From the NCBI RefSeq assembly GCF_000062885.1, contig NC_009142.1, positions 682,001 through 746,000 of the forward strand: 64,000 nt of DNA, given 5' to 3'. The notes under the pieces are model-generated. The model worked only from the letters and a program-made list of their open reading frames with translations, was not told where the DNA came from and made no database searches. Shown here piece after piece: positions 55,782 through 64,000 of this stretch; positions within the stretch are counted from its first letter, which is position 1; every line of letters begins with the position of its first letter. The position numbers and the translations under genes are program-made. The stretch comes from Saccharopolyspora erythraea NRRL 2338. Its GTDB lineage: Bacteria > Actinomycetota > Actinomycetes > Mycobacteriales > Pseudonocardiaceae.

Positions 55782-56491
55782 TGTTCCCCATACCCGTGCG
55801 GGTGCGAAGCGTTGAACAGGTGAACATCACTCCGGTCCCGTCCCCGCGACAACGACGGTGGGCGGCGGCGCGGCCGGGCGCAGCTCGGGCCTCGAACGGC
55901 TCGGGCGGGTCCGGGAGCGCTGGTCCACGTGCCGGACAGCGCCTGTCGACCCGGCGATCTCTCGGAGCAGCGGTCCGGGCACGTGTGGCTGGAGCGGGCG
56001 GGGCCGTCGCCCACGGCGTGGACGGCCGCACCGCCACGTGCTGTGTCCGGGCGCTCTCCTGCGGGCTCGGCGAGCGGGCGAGGGGCCGCTTATCTCGTGG
56101 CGCTCCACGAGCACGTCCGCGCTTCGTCAAGCGCGGTCCGAACCCAGGTCGGCGACCATCCGCCATTTCGCACGTCTGCATTTCCCGCGCACCGCACATA
56201 TTCGGTTCGAGATCAATGCGGCACCGGACCCGAAGGTGCCGTGCGAACGTCGTGGGACCGCTGCGAAACGGAAATCAGCAAGGACTTTCCGGCACTGCGC
56301 GGAGTCATGCGGCAATAGACCGCGCTCATCGGGCGACCCCGAATACGTGACACTCGATCACGGCGAAGTGCGCCCGCCGCCGCTTTGCGAACGACGAGAG
56401 CGCACCCGCTCCGCTCACGACGGCCCGTGCTCGCTCGGCACGCCCGCGCGAGGTCCGCTCCGCTCAGGCGCTCGCGCGGTTCCGGCAACGT
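55782..56491. other. Intergenic, no gene seen
   Basis: About 700 bp. Short open frames on both strands lack codon bias. Around 56120-56320 G+C drops clearly below that of the neighbours, hinting at decayed or foreign DNA. Confidence 0.35.
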
Positions 56492-56884
56492 TCAGCCGTC
56501 GTGCCTGCGGTGGCGTCCGGTCGTGCCGGTTTGACCGGCTCCGGGCGTGCCCGTGGTCTCCACGCCGGGCAGCTCGCTGATGCCGTAGTGGCTGTAGAGG
56601 TCGCGCCCCTCCGCGTCGGAGAGGTGGCCGTGTTCGGCCGCCACGCGAGGGGCGAACTTGACCATGTCCTTGGACACGCTGACGTCGATCCTGTCCTCCT
56701 GGGTCGACGCCCCGTTCAGCGGTACGAACGTCTCCCGGGTGCCCAGGAAGCCACATCGGACGGTCACCCACTCGGGCTGGTGAGTGGAGTCGTGCACGTA
56801 CACGTTGCCGACCCGGCCGATCTTCACGCCGCTGCGGTCGTATACCGCCGTGCCGATCAGGTCCTGCGCGCGTTCGACGTCCAT
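56492..56884 (-). CDS. PRC-barrel domain protein
   Basis: 130-residue protein with a PRC-barrel near residues 5-75: DLIGTAVYDRSGVKIGRVGN, VYVHDSTHQPEWVTVRCGFL and ETFVPLNGA. The tail is Gly/Thr/His-rich and disordered. PRC-barrels bind RNA or proteins; actinobacterial stand-alone versions are often stress-linked. ATG at 56884 follows GAGGGGG. Confidence 0.87.
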   Translation of the reverse strand: MDVERAQDLIGTAVYDRSGVKIGRVGNVYVHDSTHQPEWVTVRCGFLGTRETFVPLNGASTQEDRIDVSVSKDMVKFAPRVAAEHGHLSDAEGRDLYSHYGISELPGVETTGTPGAGQTGTTGRHRRHDG

Positions 56885-57068
56885 CGCCAACCCCCTCGAG
56901 ATCTCGCGCGCACGCGTCGCCGGAACCGCTCCGGTGCACCCGACACGCCGTGCGCCGCTGATCTCACGCTGCATCCGAGGTCAGCGGCCTGCAACCGGGT
57001 ACGCGGTAATCACCACCCGCGCGGGTGACGCAAGTGATCGCTGGTTCTGCTGACGGATCGCATCCGAC

Positions 57069-57084
57069 ATCACTGATCAGTGAT
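57069..57084. promoter_or_regulatory. 16-bp perfect palindrome with extra half-site
   Basis: ATCACTGATCAGTGAT, followed at 57091-57097 by another CAGTGAT. Lies between the lipase 3' end and the PRC-barrel gene, 185 bp before the latter's start. Candidate operator. Confidence 0.5.
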
Positions 57085-57119
57085 CGAATCCAGTGATAAC
57101 AGCGAGCGCGTTCGACTGA

Positions 57120-57923
57120 TCAGGTGTTCAGCTCGCGGCCGACGAAGGTGAGCACGTCACCCATCACCTCGGCCTTGTTCGTCTCGTTGAACAGCTCGTG
57201 CCGCCCGCCCGGGTAGATGTGCTCGTGGAACGAGTAGCCGCGGATCCGGTCGATCCCGGTGCGGGTGTCGGCCTCGGGGACCAGCTCGTCGTCCTCGCCG
57301 TGGATCCACAGCGCGGGTACCCGCAGCGTCACACCTTCGTTGATCCGGGTCAGGCACTCGTCGATCGCGGCGAGCGTCGTCCGCTTGAACGCGCCGTGCC
57401 AGACCAGCGGGTCGTCCGCGTAGTCGCGGCCGACCTGCGGGTCGCGGGAGAGCGTCGCCGGGTCGATCGGCGTCTCGGGGATCTCCTCGGCCTCCAGCAG
57501 GTCCAGCGCGTGCCAGGTGCCCAGCACGGGCGCGGAGAGGACCACCGCCGCCAGCTCGTCCTGGTGCAGTTGGGCGTAGCGGGTGGCGAGCATCCCGCCG
57601 AGCGAGTGTCCGATGAGGACTACGGGCAGCCCGGGGTGCTCGGCGGAGATCTCGCGCCGCACCGCGTCCAGGTCGGCCACGACGTCGTCGGCGTCGGAGA
57701 ACAGGACGCGTTCGCCGGGCGAGTTGCCGTGCCCGACGTGGTCGGGAGCGCAGACGAAAGCCCCGGCGCCCACCAACTGCTGCGCGACCCACTGGTAGCG
57801 CCCGGAGTGCTCGCCGTATCCGTGGGCCAGCAGCGCGATCCACCTCGGGGCGGCCGCGGACCAGGTCCGGACCGCGAGGCTGCCGCTGGGGACGGTGACT
57901 TCTCGTGCTGTCGGCTCGACCAT
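57120..57923 (-). CDS. Alpha/beta hydrolase, monoacylglycerol-lipase-like
   Basis: 267-residue serine hydrolase (Hydrolase_4). LLAHGYGEHSGRYQWVAQQL holds the oxyanion region, GHSLGG the nucleophile Ser, HGEDDELVP the Asp and GGRHELFNE the His. No signal peptide, so cytoplasmic. It probably splits monoacylglycerols or related esters. ATG at 57923 with a GGGTGAGG stretch upstream. Confidence 0.9.
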   Translation of the reverse strand: MVEPTAREVTVPSGSLAVRTWSAAAPRWIALLAHGYGEHSGRYQWVAQQLVGAGAFVCAPDHVGHGNSPGERVLFSDADDVVADLDAVRREISAEHPGLPVVLIGHSLGGMLATRYAQLHQDELAAVVLSAPVLGTWHALDLLEAEEIPETPIDPATLSRDPQVGRDYADDPLVWHGAFKRTTLAAIDECLTRINEGVTLRVPALWIHGEDDELVPEADTRTGIDRIRGYSFHEHIYPGGRHELFNETNKAEVMGDVLTFVGRELNT

Positions 57924-58114
57924 GGCCTCACCCCAGCACAGAACGGGGCTTCGCGGCCAGCATTTCACCGGATGCCGGTGGCTCGGGTCGTAGCCGCAGG
58001 TGAGCGTCGCGGTGACGGGACGGACGGGGCGGCGGGCGGGCCTGGCGGCCGTCGTTGCGGGCCAGTCCGCCCAGCGCCTCCCCCGACGATCCCCGCCACG
58101 ACGAGCACCCTCGT

Positions 58115-58170
58115 CCCGGCTGCCCGGCTGCCCGGCTGCCCGGCTGCCCGGCTGCCCGGCTGCCCGGCTG
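58115..58170. repeat. Octanucleotide repeat x7
   Basis: Seven perfect copies of CCCGGCTG in the gap between the lipase and DUF4232 genes. A simple repeat expected to vary in copy number. Confidence 0.95.
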
Positions 58171-58239
58171 CGCCGCCGTTGGCGACGCAGCCGGGGCGCG
58201 GTCGTCACCCCGAATCCCGAGCAGCTCCGTTCGCGCTGG

Positions 58240-58944
58240 TCAGGAGTGGTATGCCGAGCCGTCGATGGAGCCGAAGCCGCAGACCTCGCCCAGGTCCCAC
58301 GTCACGCTCAGCGGCTCGGTCTCGTCGGGCGGGATCACCTCGGCGCGTACCGGCGTCGGCTGGCACTGCCCGTCGGTCGGCTCGCCCTCGTGCGGCACCG
58401 CGGTCCAGTGCAGCGTGGCGCTGGCGGACTTGCCAGGCGCGAGCCGGATCAGCGTCGGACCGGGGTTCGGCGTGCGCTTGAGGTCCGTGGGCAGCGGACG
58501 ACCGTCGGCGCCGATGAGCTGCAGACCCCCGTACCCGTAGAGGTTGCACGTCTCGCCGCTGGTGTTGGTCAGCACCAGCTCGGCGTAGCGCTGCCCGGCT
58601 CCCGGCTCACCGGGCTGGAGGCTGCCGGACAGCATCGAGGTGTGGCAGCGCTGCGAGCTCGCGTCCTGCGGCTTCGGCTGCGGAGCCTGCGGTTCGGTCT
58701 TGCCGCTGGCCGACGCGGCCGGTGCCGTGCCGCTCGACGGTGCGGGCGGGGCCGCGGACGCCGGTGGCGTGGGCGACTGCGCGTTCTGCACCGCTGGGAC
58801 GCTCATGCCGCCGCTCTGCTGCCCGCAGCTGCTCAGCAGCACCGCCGCTAACACCGCTCCGGTCGCCTGGACCGCGCGGAGGCCCGCCTTCCCCCGCCGT
58901 GCCGCGCTGCCCGGTCGTCCGCTGTTCACAGGTCGCAGAGCCAC
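58240..58944 (-). CDS. DUF4232 lipoprotein
   Basis: 234-residue secreted lipoprotein. A basic start and hydrophobic run end at the lipobox LLSSC; a Pro/Ala/Ser-rich linker of about 50 residues follows, then the DUF4232 domain (CHTSMLSGSLQPGEPGAGQR, LVLTNTSGETCNLYGYGG) with four cysteines likely in disulfides. Function of the family unknown, common on actinomycete surfaces. The GTG at 58944 follows GGGAGG by 8 nt; a GTG three codons earlier is less well placed. Confidence 0.85.
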   Translation of the reverse strand: MALRPVNSGRPGSAARRGKAGLRAVQATGAVLAAVLLSSCGQQSGGMSVPAVQNAQSPTPPASAAPPAPSSGTAPAASASGKTEPQAPQPKPQDASSQRCHTSMLSGSLQPGEPGAGQRYAELVLTNTSGETCNLYGYGGLQLIGADGRPLPTDLKRTPNPGPTLIRLAPGKSASATLHWTAVPHEGEPTDGQCQPTPVRAEVIPPDETEPLSVTWDLGEVCGFGSIDGSAYHS

Positions 58945-59277
58945 GATGACCACCTCCCAATCCCCGCCGCCGCGGCGGGCGCGTCATGTTCGCTCTCCTG
59001 TTCATGGAGACGTTCGACCCGGGCGCGGGTTGCATGCGCGTCCCTGCTTTCCCCGTGGAATTCGAAGATCACCCATTTCACGCACGCAACACGCCGAACA
59101 GGGTCACCAATGGCGCCGCGGTGCTCCCCACCGGTGAACGCTCACCGTTCCATTCGACTCCTATTCCAGGCTTGTGTCGACCAATCGGGTGGGGATCTTG
59201 ACCCGGACGGCGGGCCGACCGGATGGTGGATCTCCGATAGGTTGATCAGGGGAAGGCAAGCAATTCAGGGGGTTGGC
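58945..59277. other. Divergent gap before lysozyme gene
   Basis: About 330 bp, no gene seen. TAGGTT near 59237 could be a -10 box for the lysozyme gene. No cyclic-di-AMP riboswitch pattern was recognised. Confidence 0.35.
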
Positions 59278-60072
59278 ATGGCGGTGCGCATTCCGGGTAT
59301 CGATGTTGCGAAATACCAGGGTGAGCCGGACTGGGGCGCGGTCCGCGGCGCCGGGTACGCGTTCACCTACATCAAGGCGACGGAAGGCATCGGCTACGTC
59401 AGCCCCACGCTGGACGCCCAGCTCGCCGGAGCGCGCGGCGCGGGGATGGTCACGGGCCTGTACCACTTCGCGCGGCCCGACACGAACTCCCCGCAGCAGG
59501 ACGCCGCGGACTTCGCCGCGCAGCTCGGGCGGCTCAACTCCAGCGCGGCGGGCAACCTGCCGCCCTGCCTGGACATCGAGACCGACGGTCCGGACCTGGC
59601 GGCGTGGGTGAAGGGCTTCATCGACGCCATCCGCGGCCACACCGGAAGGCACGAGGTCGTTGTCTACGCCTCGACGTCGTGGTTCGCGGGCAAGCTCGGC
59701 ACCGACTCGTGGGTGGACCCCGGCGTGTTCCTGTGGGTGGCGCACTACGGCCGCCCGCCGGGCGAGCCCGGCTACCTCACCGACCGCGTGGTGATGCACC
59801 AGCACGCGTCGGACGGCCAGGTCCCGGGCATCGCGGGCAACACCGACCTCAACGTCTCGATGGTCGACCTGCCGGTGCTCACCGGAGCGGGCGCTCCGCC
59901 GCCGCCCCCGCCGGGTCCGCCGCCGGCCGAGACCTACGTCGTGCAGCCCGGCGACACCCTCTCGGGGATCGGCGCCCGCCTCGGCGTCGACTGGCGGGAG
60001 ATCGCGAGGGTCAACGGCATCGCGGACCCGAACCTCATCTACGTGGGACAGGTCCTGCGCATCCCGCGCTGA
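59278..60072 (+). CDS. GH25 lysozyme with LysM domain, no signal peptide
   Basis: 264-residue muramidase. The GH25 domain starts at once with IPGIDVAKYQGEPDW and shows the catalytic acidic residues in CLDIETDG and YIKATEG; a Pro-rich hinge (about residue 205) leads to a C-terminal LysM (TYVVQPGDTLSGIGARLGVD). No signal peptide is seen after the ATG, which has GGGGG 6 nt upstream, so export must use another route, or the enzyme acts on lysis. Confidence 0.9.
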   Translation: MAVRIPGIDVAKYQGEPDWGAVRGAGYAFTYIKATEGIGYVSPTLDAQLAGARGAGMVTGLYHFARPDTNSPQQDAADFAAQLGRLNSSAAGNLPPCLDIETDGPDLAAWVKGFIDAIRGHTGRHEVVVYASTSWFAGKLGTDSWVDPGVFLWVAHYGRPPGEPGYLTDRVVMHQHASDGQVPGIAGNTDLNVSMVDLPVLTGAGAPPPPPPGPPPAETYVVQPGDTLSGIGARLGVDWREIARVNGIADPNLIYVGQVLRIPR

Positions 60073-60424
60073 CCCGGTCGGGGCCAGCGGCCGCGCCCGA
60101 CCACCAGCGCAGCGCCCGTGCCGCGGCTGCCCGCTCCGGTCCGGAGCCGCGGCGCCGGCCGCGGCGGGCGGGGTCGCGGCGTCGCGCCGGCTCCGACCAC
60201 CGGACGACGGCGCGGCGCCCGCGGGCGCGCAGGTGAGACGGGTCGGCCACGGGGTCACGCACGCCGGGCCGAACCGCCAGCACGAAGGCCGAGGGCGGTC
60301 GAACCACGCGAGTCTCCCGCCCCGCGCGGAGCAGGTCAGCGGGCGGAAGCAGATCGCCGACCTCGGCAGCTCAGAAGGGGACCGTCCGACGACCGGTCCG
60401 CTCGGCCACCGGTACCGGGTTCGC

Positions 60425-60940
60425 CAGGTCATGGGGTAGGTCAGGCCGTTGGCCACGAACCGGCCGGACCACGGGTTGGCCGGCCGCCGGTCTCCGGCTT
60501 CGCCAGGTCACGGCGTTCGCCAGCCCACCGGCCACGGACTGGCCAGGCCGTCGGCTTCCGGCTTGAGCAGGCCATCGGCCACGGAGTTCGCCAGGCCAGT
60601 TGCCCCGGGCTGACCCGGGGCAACGCTCACCGCTTCGCCAGGCCAACGGCCCCGGATTGGCCAAAGGCCGCTGGTCTCCGGCTTCACCAGGCCACCGGTC
60701 ACGGATTCCCCAGTCCACCGGCCTCCTGGCTTCGCCCGGCCACAGGCCTCCTACGCGAGGACCATCGCCACCAGCGGCCTGCACCACGTCACCGCGATCG
60801 CGCGGCGACCCGCAGCGCAACGCCGATTTCTCCTGGCTTCGCCCGGCCACGGGCCTGGCGGGTCGCCGCTCCTGGCTTCGCCAGGCCACAGGCCTCCCGG
60901 CTTCGCCAGGCCGCCGCCACCTGGTTCGTCAGGCGACCGG
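60425..60940. repeat. Degenerate repeat cluster around CTTCGCCAGGCC
   Basis: At least eight copies of the core GGCTTCGCCAGGCCAC (with changes) at irregular 25-110 bp spacing; many can fold as CTGGC-ttc-GCCAG. It fills most of the convergent gap between the lysozyme and CopD genes and runs into the copD 3' end. Confidence 0.7.
60601..60624. terminator. Terminator hairpin
   Basis: TTGCCCCGGG (60601-60610) and CCCGGGGCAA (60615-60624), 4-nt loop, inside the repeat cluster between the convergent genes. Confidence 0.75.
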
Positions 60941-61984
60941 GGAGCGGGCCAGGACGGCGCCGAGGCCGTAAGCCACGGCCATGACGACGATCTCCGCTGC
61001 CGCCCAGGTGAGCAGGGCGCTGTTCTGGTGCCGCTCGACGCGGGGCAGCAGGCGGAATCGCACCTGCGCCCCGAGCAGAGCCACGGCGACGAGGCAGGCC
61101 GTCTTCAGCAGCACGAGCTGCCCGTATCCGGTGGTCAGCAGGCCCGCGAGTCCGACGCCGGGAGTGATGGCCAGCTGCATCAGCCCGTTGAACGCCCCGG
61201 TGACCGCGACAGTCGCGAGCGCGGCCGTCGCCAGCTTCGAGAAGCGCGGCAGGGCCACCGCGAGCAGTCCGCGCCGCGGCGCGACGAAGAACAGCAGGGC
61301 GGCGAGCCCGCCCGCCCACAACGCGGCAGCGACCACGTGCAGCTCGATCGAGAGCATGCTGAACTGGTGGTACTCCCAGTCCGTCGCGTGCCCGGTCAGC
61401 GGCATCGGGAGCACGCCGAGCAGCGCCACGACCGTGCGCAACTCGGCGGGGATCGTCTCGCCGTAAGTCAGCGCCGCGAGTCCCAGCGCCGCCGAGACCA
61501 GGGCGGCTCCCGCGCTGACGACCAGTCCCAGCCCGGCCGGGACGCTGACGACGTAGTCGACGACGGCGGTGGTGGTCAGCGCGCTGCCCGGGGCGAGTTC
61601 ACGCACCTGGAGCAGCAACGAGGCCAGTGCGAAGCACATCCACGCCAGAGCCGTGATGACCGAGACGCGTCGCGTGCGGCTCAGGACCGGCTCCACCTGC
61701 TTCGGCCGGGCCGAGCCGAGCAGCTTGGGCAGCAGGCTCAGGCCGATGGTGCCGACCGCGGCCAGGTCGAGCAGCACCCGCAGCGCTGGCAGCCCGAACC
61801 GGACGTCGGGTTCGGGCAGCGGGAGGCCGGGGATCGCGCCTGTGCCGACGTATGCGGTGGCCACCAGCGCGGTGAGCACCGCCACGGCCAGGGCAACCGC
61901 CACCACCGCGTTCTTGACCGCGCGCGACTTGTCGGCCTCCGACGGTGAGCCGGAGGAGGTGGCGGCATCGGGATCCACGGCCAT
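60929..61984 (-). CDS. CopD-family copper resistance membrane protein
   Basis: 351-residue protein with about 8-9 helices. The last half (about 195-345) is the CopD domain (PF05425), with SIELHVVAAALWAGGLAALL carrying the conserved His. CopD-type proteins move copper across the membrane. In many actinomycetes CopD is fused to a CtaG domain; here it stands alone. ATG at 61984. Confidence 0.85.
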   Translation of the reverse strand: MAVDPDAATSSGSPSEADKSRAVKNAVVAVALAVAVLTALVATAYVGTGAIPGLPLPEPDVRFGLPALRVLLDLAAVGTIGLSLLPKLLGSARPKQVEPVLSRTRRVSVITALAWMCFALASLLLQVRELAPGSALTTTAVVDYVVSVPAGLGLVVSAGAALVSAALGLAALTYGETIPAELRTVVALLGVLPMPLTGHATDWEYHQFSMLSIELHVVAAALWAGGLAALLFFVAPRRGLLAVALPRFSKLATAALATVAVTGAFNGLMQLAITPGVGLAGLLTTGYGQLVLLKTACLVAVALLGAQVRFRLLPRVERHQNSALLTWAAAEIVVMAVAYGLGAVLARSPVA

Positions 61985-63060
61985 CGCCTCATCGTCTCAC
62001 CCGGTCGGGTGCACTAGAGGGTTGATCCGGATGGCGGGAACGTCCGGAAGGCAGTACGCGCCGCCGATCACATCCGCCGCGATGCCGACCGCGGTTCACT
62101 CGGGTTGATCGCGCTGCCGATCCGCGTGATCACCGGTCGTGATGTTGTTGGTTCGGTGAGCGAACGGATCTCGCCGATGTGACCTTTCGAAGATGTCGGT
62201 TGGATCACCGTTGCGCCGATCCGCGCAGTTGATCTTCATTGCGGTGATTAACGTGGTGGGATGCCGTTTTTTCGAGCCGTCGGGAGGATTGCGGAGCCGT
62301 CGATCATGGTTGTCCGGCCGGTCGTGGCCGCGCCGGGAAGTGTTGCTGGCAATCCCCTCAGCGCCGTTGTTCTACAGTCGACCACGTGGATCCGGCGGAC
62401 GGCGCGCGACGATGCGCGGGAGGTGTGGGCGCCGTGCCCCGGACGCCGGCCGGAGTAACGATTTCCAATCGGTTTCGGGATCTGTTCTTTCCCGCTGATT
62501 CGACGTGCGGTCGACAATCGTTCACCGGTTCGAGGTGTGCTTATTCGTCGGACCATTCCCGGCCCGATGTTTTCCGCAGCGCACGAGATTGCGCTCCGCG
62601 CTTGTCCCGCGTCCATCGCCGGGGAGGTGTCAGGGACGCGGTGCGGGTTACCCGTATGGGTGGGATGACCATGACGAGGCGTGCACGATGGGTAACAGCC
62701 AGGCCGGATGATCTGCCGCTCGGTGCGGCATGTTCGCCGGCGACCCTGAGGCCGTTCGGGGTCGCGGGGGTGCGAGCCTGGGGAGTCTCAGGGAGAAACT
62801 GGGGTAGTACCCCGGATGTGGGCGATCCGATGAGACGCGAGATTGAGCGGCGTGCAGGGACGGCACCGGTGGGGCGCACCGGTCCTGCCGAGTGGGGCCG
62901 ATCGGCCCGTGCGCCGGGAGTCGCGGAAGTGTTCGGATGGGGGGCGTGTCGTGGTACTCGCACTAGTGTGGGCGATCGGCGAACCGATCTGTTGTCTGGG
63001 GAAGAGGACTGACGCCGTCTTGACCGAGCATTCGACCGACCTCGTGGGGCGTGGTCCGCG
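61985..63060. other. Long intergenic region, lower G+C
   Basis: About 1,075 bp without a convincing gene, with lower G+C than neighbours. Small dyads: GTTCGgtgagCGAAC near 62150, TACCCgtatGGGT near 62650 and GGGGTA-g-TACCCC at 62801-62813. One plus-strand frame (62386-63012) is open but has no codon bias or motifs. Confidence 0.4.
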
Positions 63061-64000
63061 ATGACCACGTTGGCGGTGGTGCTCGCCGCGCTGGGGGCCG
63101 TCGGCTACGCGGTGGGCGCTCGCACGCAGCACGGGGCGGTGCACGACACGATCGGCGACAGCGGTCTGGGTCTGCGCAGCCAGCTGCGGCTGCTGAAGAA
63201 CGTCCGCTGGCTGCTCGGGCTGCTCGCGCTCGGCGCCGGTGCGGTGCTGCACGCGTGCGCGCTCGGTCTGGCGCCGTTGACCGTGGTGCAGCCGATCGGT
63301 GTCATCGCGTTGCCGATCACGGTGCTGCTCAACGTCCGCGAGCGCGGCATCCGCGTCCGCGACCTCAAGCCGGCCATGGTGTTCGCGGTCGTCGCGAGCA
63401 CTGTCGGCGTCGGTGCTTTCGTGGTGCTCGCGGCCGGTAGCGCGACCCCGACGCCGGTCGCGCCCGACGACCAGGTGCTCGCCACCCAGCTCGTCGGCGG
63501 CGGGGTTCTCGCCCTCGGCGTCTTCGCGATGATGAGCAGGTCGAAGCTCCGGTGCGTGCTGTTCGCCGCGGGATGCGCGGTCGCGTACGGGTACGTCTCG
63601 CTGCTCACGCGCGCGGTGGTGCAGCAGCTCGGCACCACCGACCTGCTGTCGCTCAACCTGTGGCCGCTGTTCGGGATCGGCATCGCGATGATCGTCGGTG
63701 CCTGGCTGCTGCAGCACGGTTATGCCAGCGGTCCTCCCGACCTGATCGTGGCCTGCCTCACGGTGATCGACCCGATCGTGGCCGTCGGGCTGGGCATCGG
63801 GCTCCTCGGGGAGGCCGACCGGGTGGACACGTGGACGGCCATCGGCGAGGTCGTGTGCGCCGCCGTGGCCTGCGCCGGGGTCTTCGCGCTGGCCCGCTTC
63901 CACCCGGAGAACCGCGAGCGGCGCGTACCCACACCTGTGACCGGCAGCAGTGATCTTGCCGGACCGAGTTCGACAGATCGTCCTGACGGGAGTACTCCTT
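63061..64000 (+). CDS. NIPA/DMT-type transporter (5' part)
   Basis: The frame runs from ATG 63061 to the window end without a stop (313 residues visible). About nine hydrophobic helices; LGLAPLTVVQPIGVIALPIT and VACLTVIDPIVAVGLGIGLL are typical of the actinobacterial DMT/NIPA-like family, some members of which move magnesium. The last 30 residues are hydrophilic (PTPVTGSSDLAGPSSTD), so the stop is probably close. Confidence 0.8.
   Translation, partial: MTTLAVVLAALGAVGYAVGARTQHGAVHDTIGDSGLGLRSQLRLLKNVRWLLGLLALGAGAVLHACALGLAPLTVVQPIGVIALPITVLLNVRERGIRVRDLKPAMVFAVVASTVGVGAFVVLAAGSATPTPVAPDDQVLATQLVGGGVLALGVFAMMSRSKLRCVLFAAGCAVAYGYVSLLTRAVVQQLGTTDLLSLNLWPLFGIGIAMIVGAWLLQHGYASGPPDLIVACLTVIDPIVAVGLGIGLLGEADRVDTWTAIGEVVCAAVACAGVFALARFHPENRERRVPTPVTGSSDLAGPSSTDRPDGSTP

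Noticed and set aside
55782-56491. Small ORFs on both strands upstream of the PRC-barrel gene
   Set aside because: None shows codon bias, ribosome site or recognisable motif.
58945-59277. Cyclic-di-AMP riboswitch before the lysozyme gene
   Set aside because: Expected for some actinobacterial wall hydrolases, but none of the conserved aptamer blocks could be seen.
62386-63012. 208-codon plus-strand frame before the NIPA-type gene
   Set aside because: Mixed base composition, no codon bias, no motif and no convincing start.

Overview
The window looks like chromosome of a high-G+C filamentous actinomycete, most likely a Saccharopolyspora or close pseudonocardial relative (inference). Reasons: very high G+C with strong third-position bias, many GTG/TTG starts, ATGA/GTGA gene overlaps, several probably leaderless genes, a SepH septation protein, mycobacterial-type SodA and SerC, and macrolide-type sugar methyltransferases. 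No tRNA, rRNA or CRISPR array was recognised.

Layout. 0-4.5 kb: end of a CcdA-like gene, Fe/Mn superoxide dismutase, then a cobalamin riboswitch ahead of a btuFCD importer operon. 4.6-10.2 kb: GCS2-type ligase, aldo/keto reductase, drug exporter, TrmH-type methyltransferase and a DUF2537 protein. 10.2-10.9 kb: dispersed repeat, IS110 remnant and a gene fragment. 10.9-15.2 kb: sepH, serC, a TPR-like gene and a second citrate synthase broken by five extra bases. From memory, TrmH/DUF2537/sepH/serC/citA/gltA follows the Mycobacterium tuberculosis Rv0881-Rv0896 backbone, so the genes between (urease, transporters) look like insertions into a conserved core. 15.5-20.2 kb: complete ureABCFGD operon without ureE. 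20.3-32 kb: TMEM175-like channel, pdxH, two transporters, an aldose epimerase, a frameshifted unknown gene, an acyl-CoA dehydrogenase divergent from TetR-pfkB, and the main citrate synthase gltA.

32.1-39 kb, all minus strand: a four-gene operon (MycE-like O-methyltransferase, glycosyltransferase, P450, TylF-like O-methyltransferase) resembling deoxysugar tailoring of macrolides but with no polyketide synthase or sugar genes in view, preceded by an ABC-2 exporter pair. 39.06-39.95 kb: a complete IS5-type element sitting in the loop of a 20-bp-stem hairpin. 40.1-44.9 kb: tandem repeats, a GlpD-like enzyme, a 174-residue nonapeptide-repeat ORF overlapping its neighbours at both ends, its TetR partner, and a divergent alkyl-DHAP-synthase-like oxidase. 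45.3-48.8 kb: a probable purine salvage/catabolism operon (NCS2 permease, amidohydrolase, TauE) with a good promoter and an 18-bp palindrome.

48.9-64 kb: LacI regulator, DinB protein, a FtsK/SpoIIIE-type ATPase with a coiled-coil partner and two small helical proteins upstream, a PRC-barrel protein, a lipase, a DUF4232 lipoprotein, a GH25-LysM lysozyme without signal peptide, CopD, and the start of a NIPA/DMT-type transporter. This half is rich in minisatellites (8, 13, 25, 27, 28 and about 56 bp units). The two least explained loci are the TetR/repeat-ORF/GlpD operon (40.4-43.2 kb) and the FtsK-type ATPase cluster (50.7-55.8 kb).
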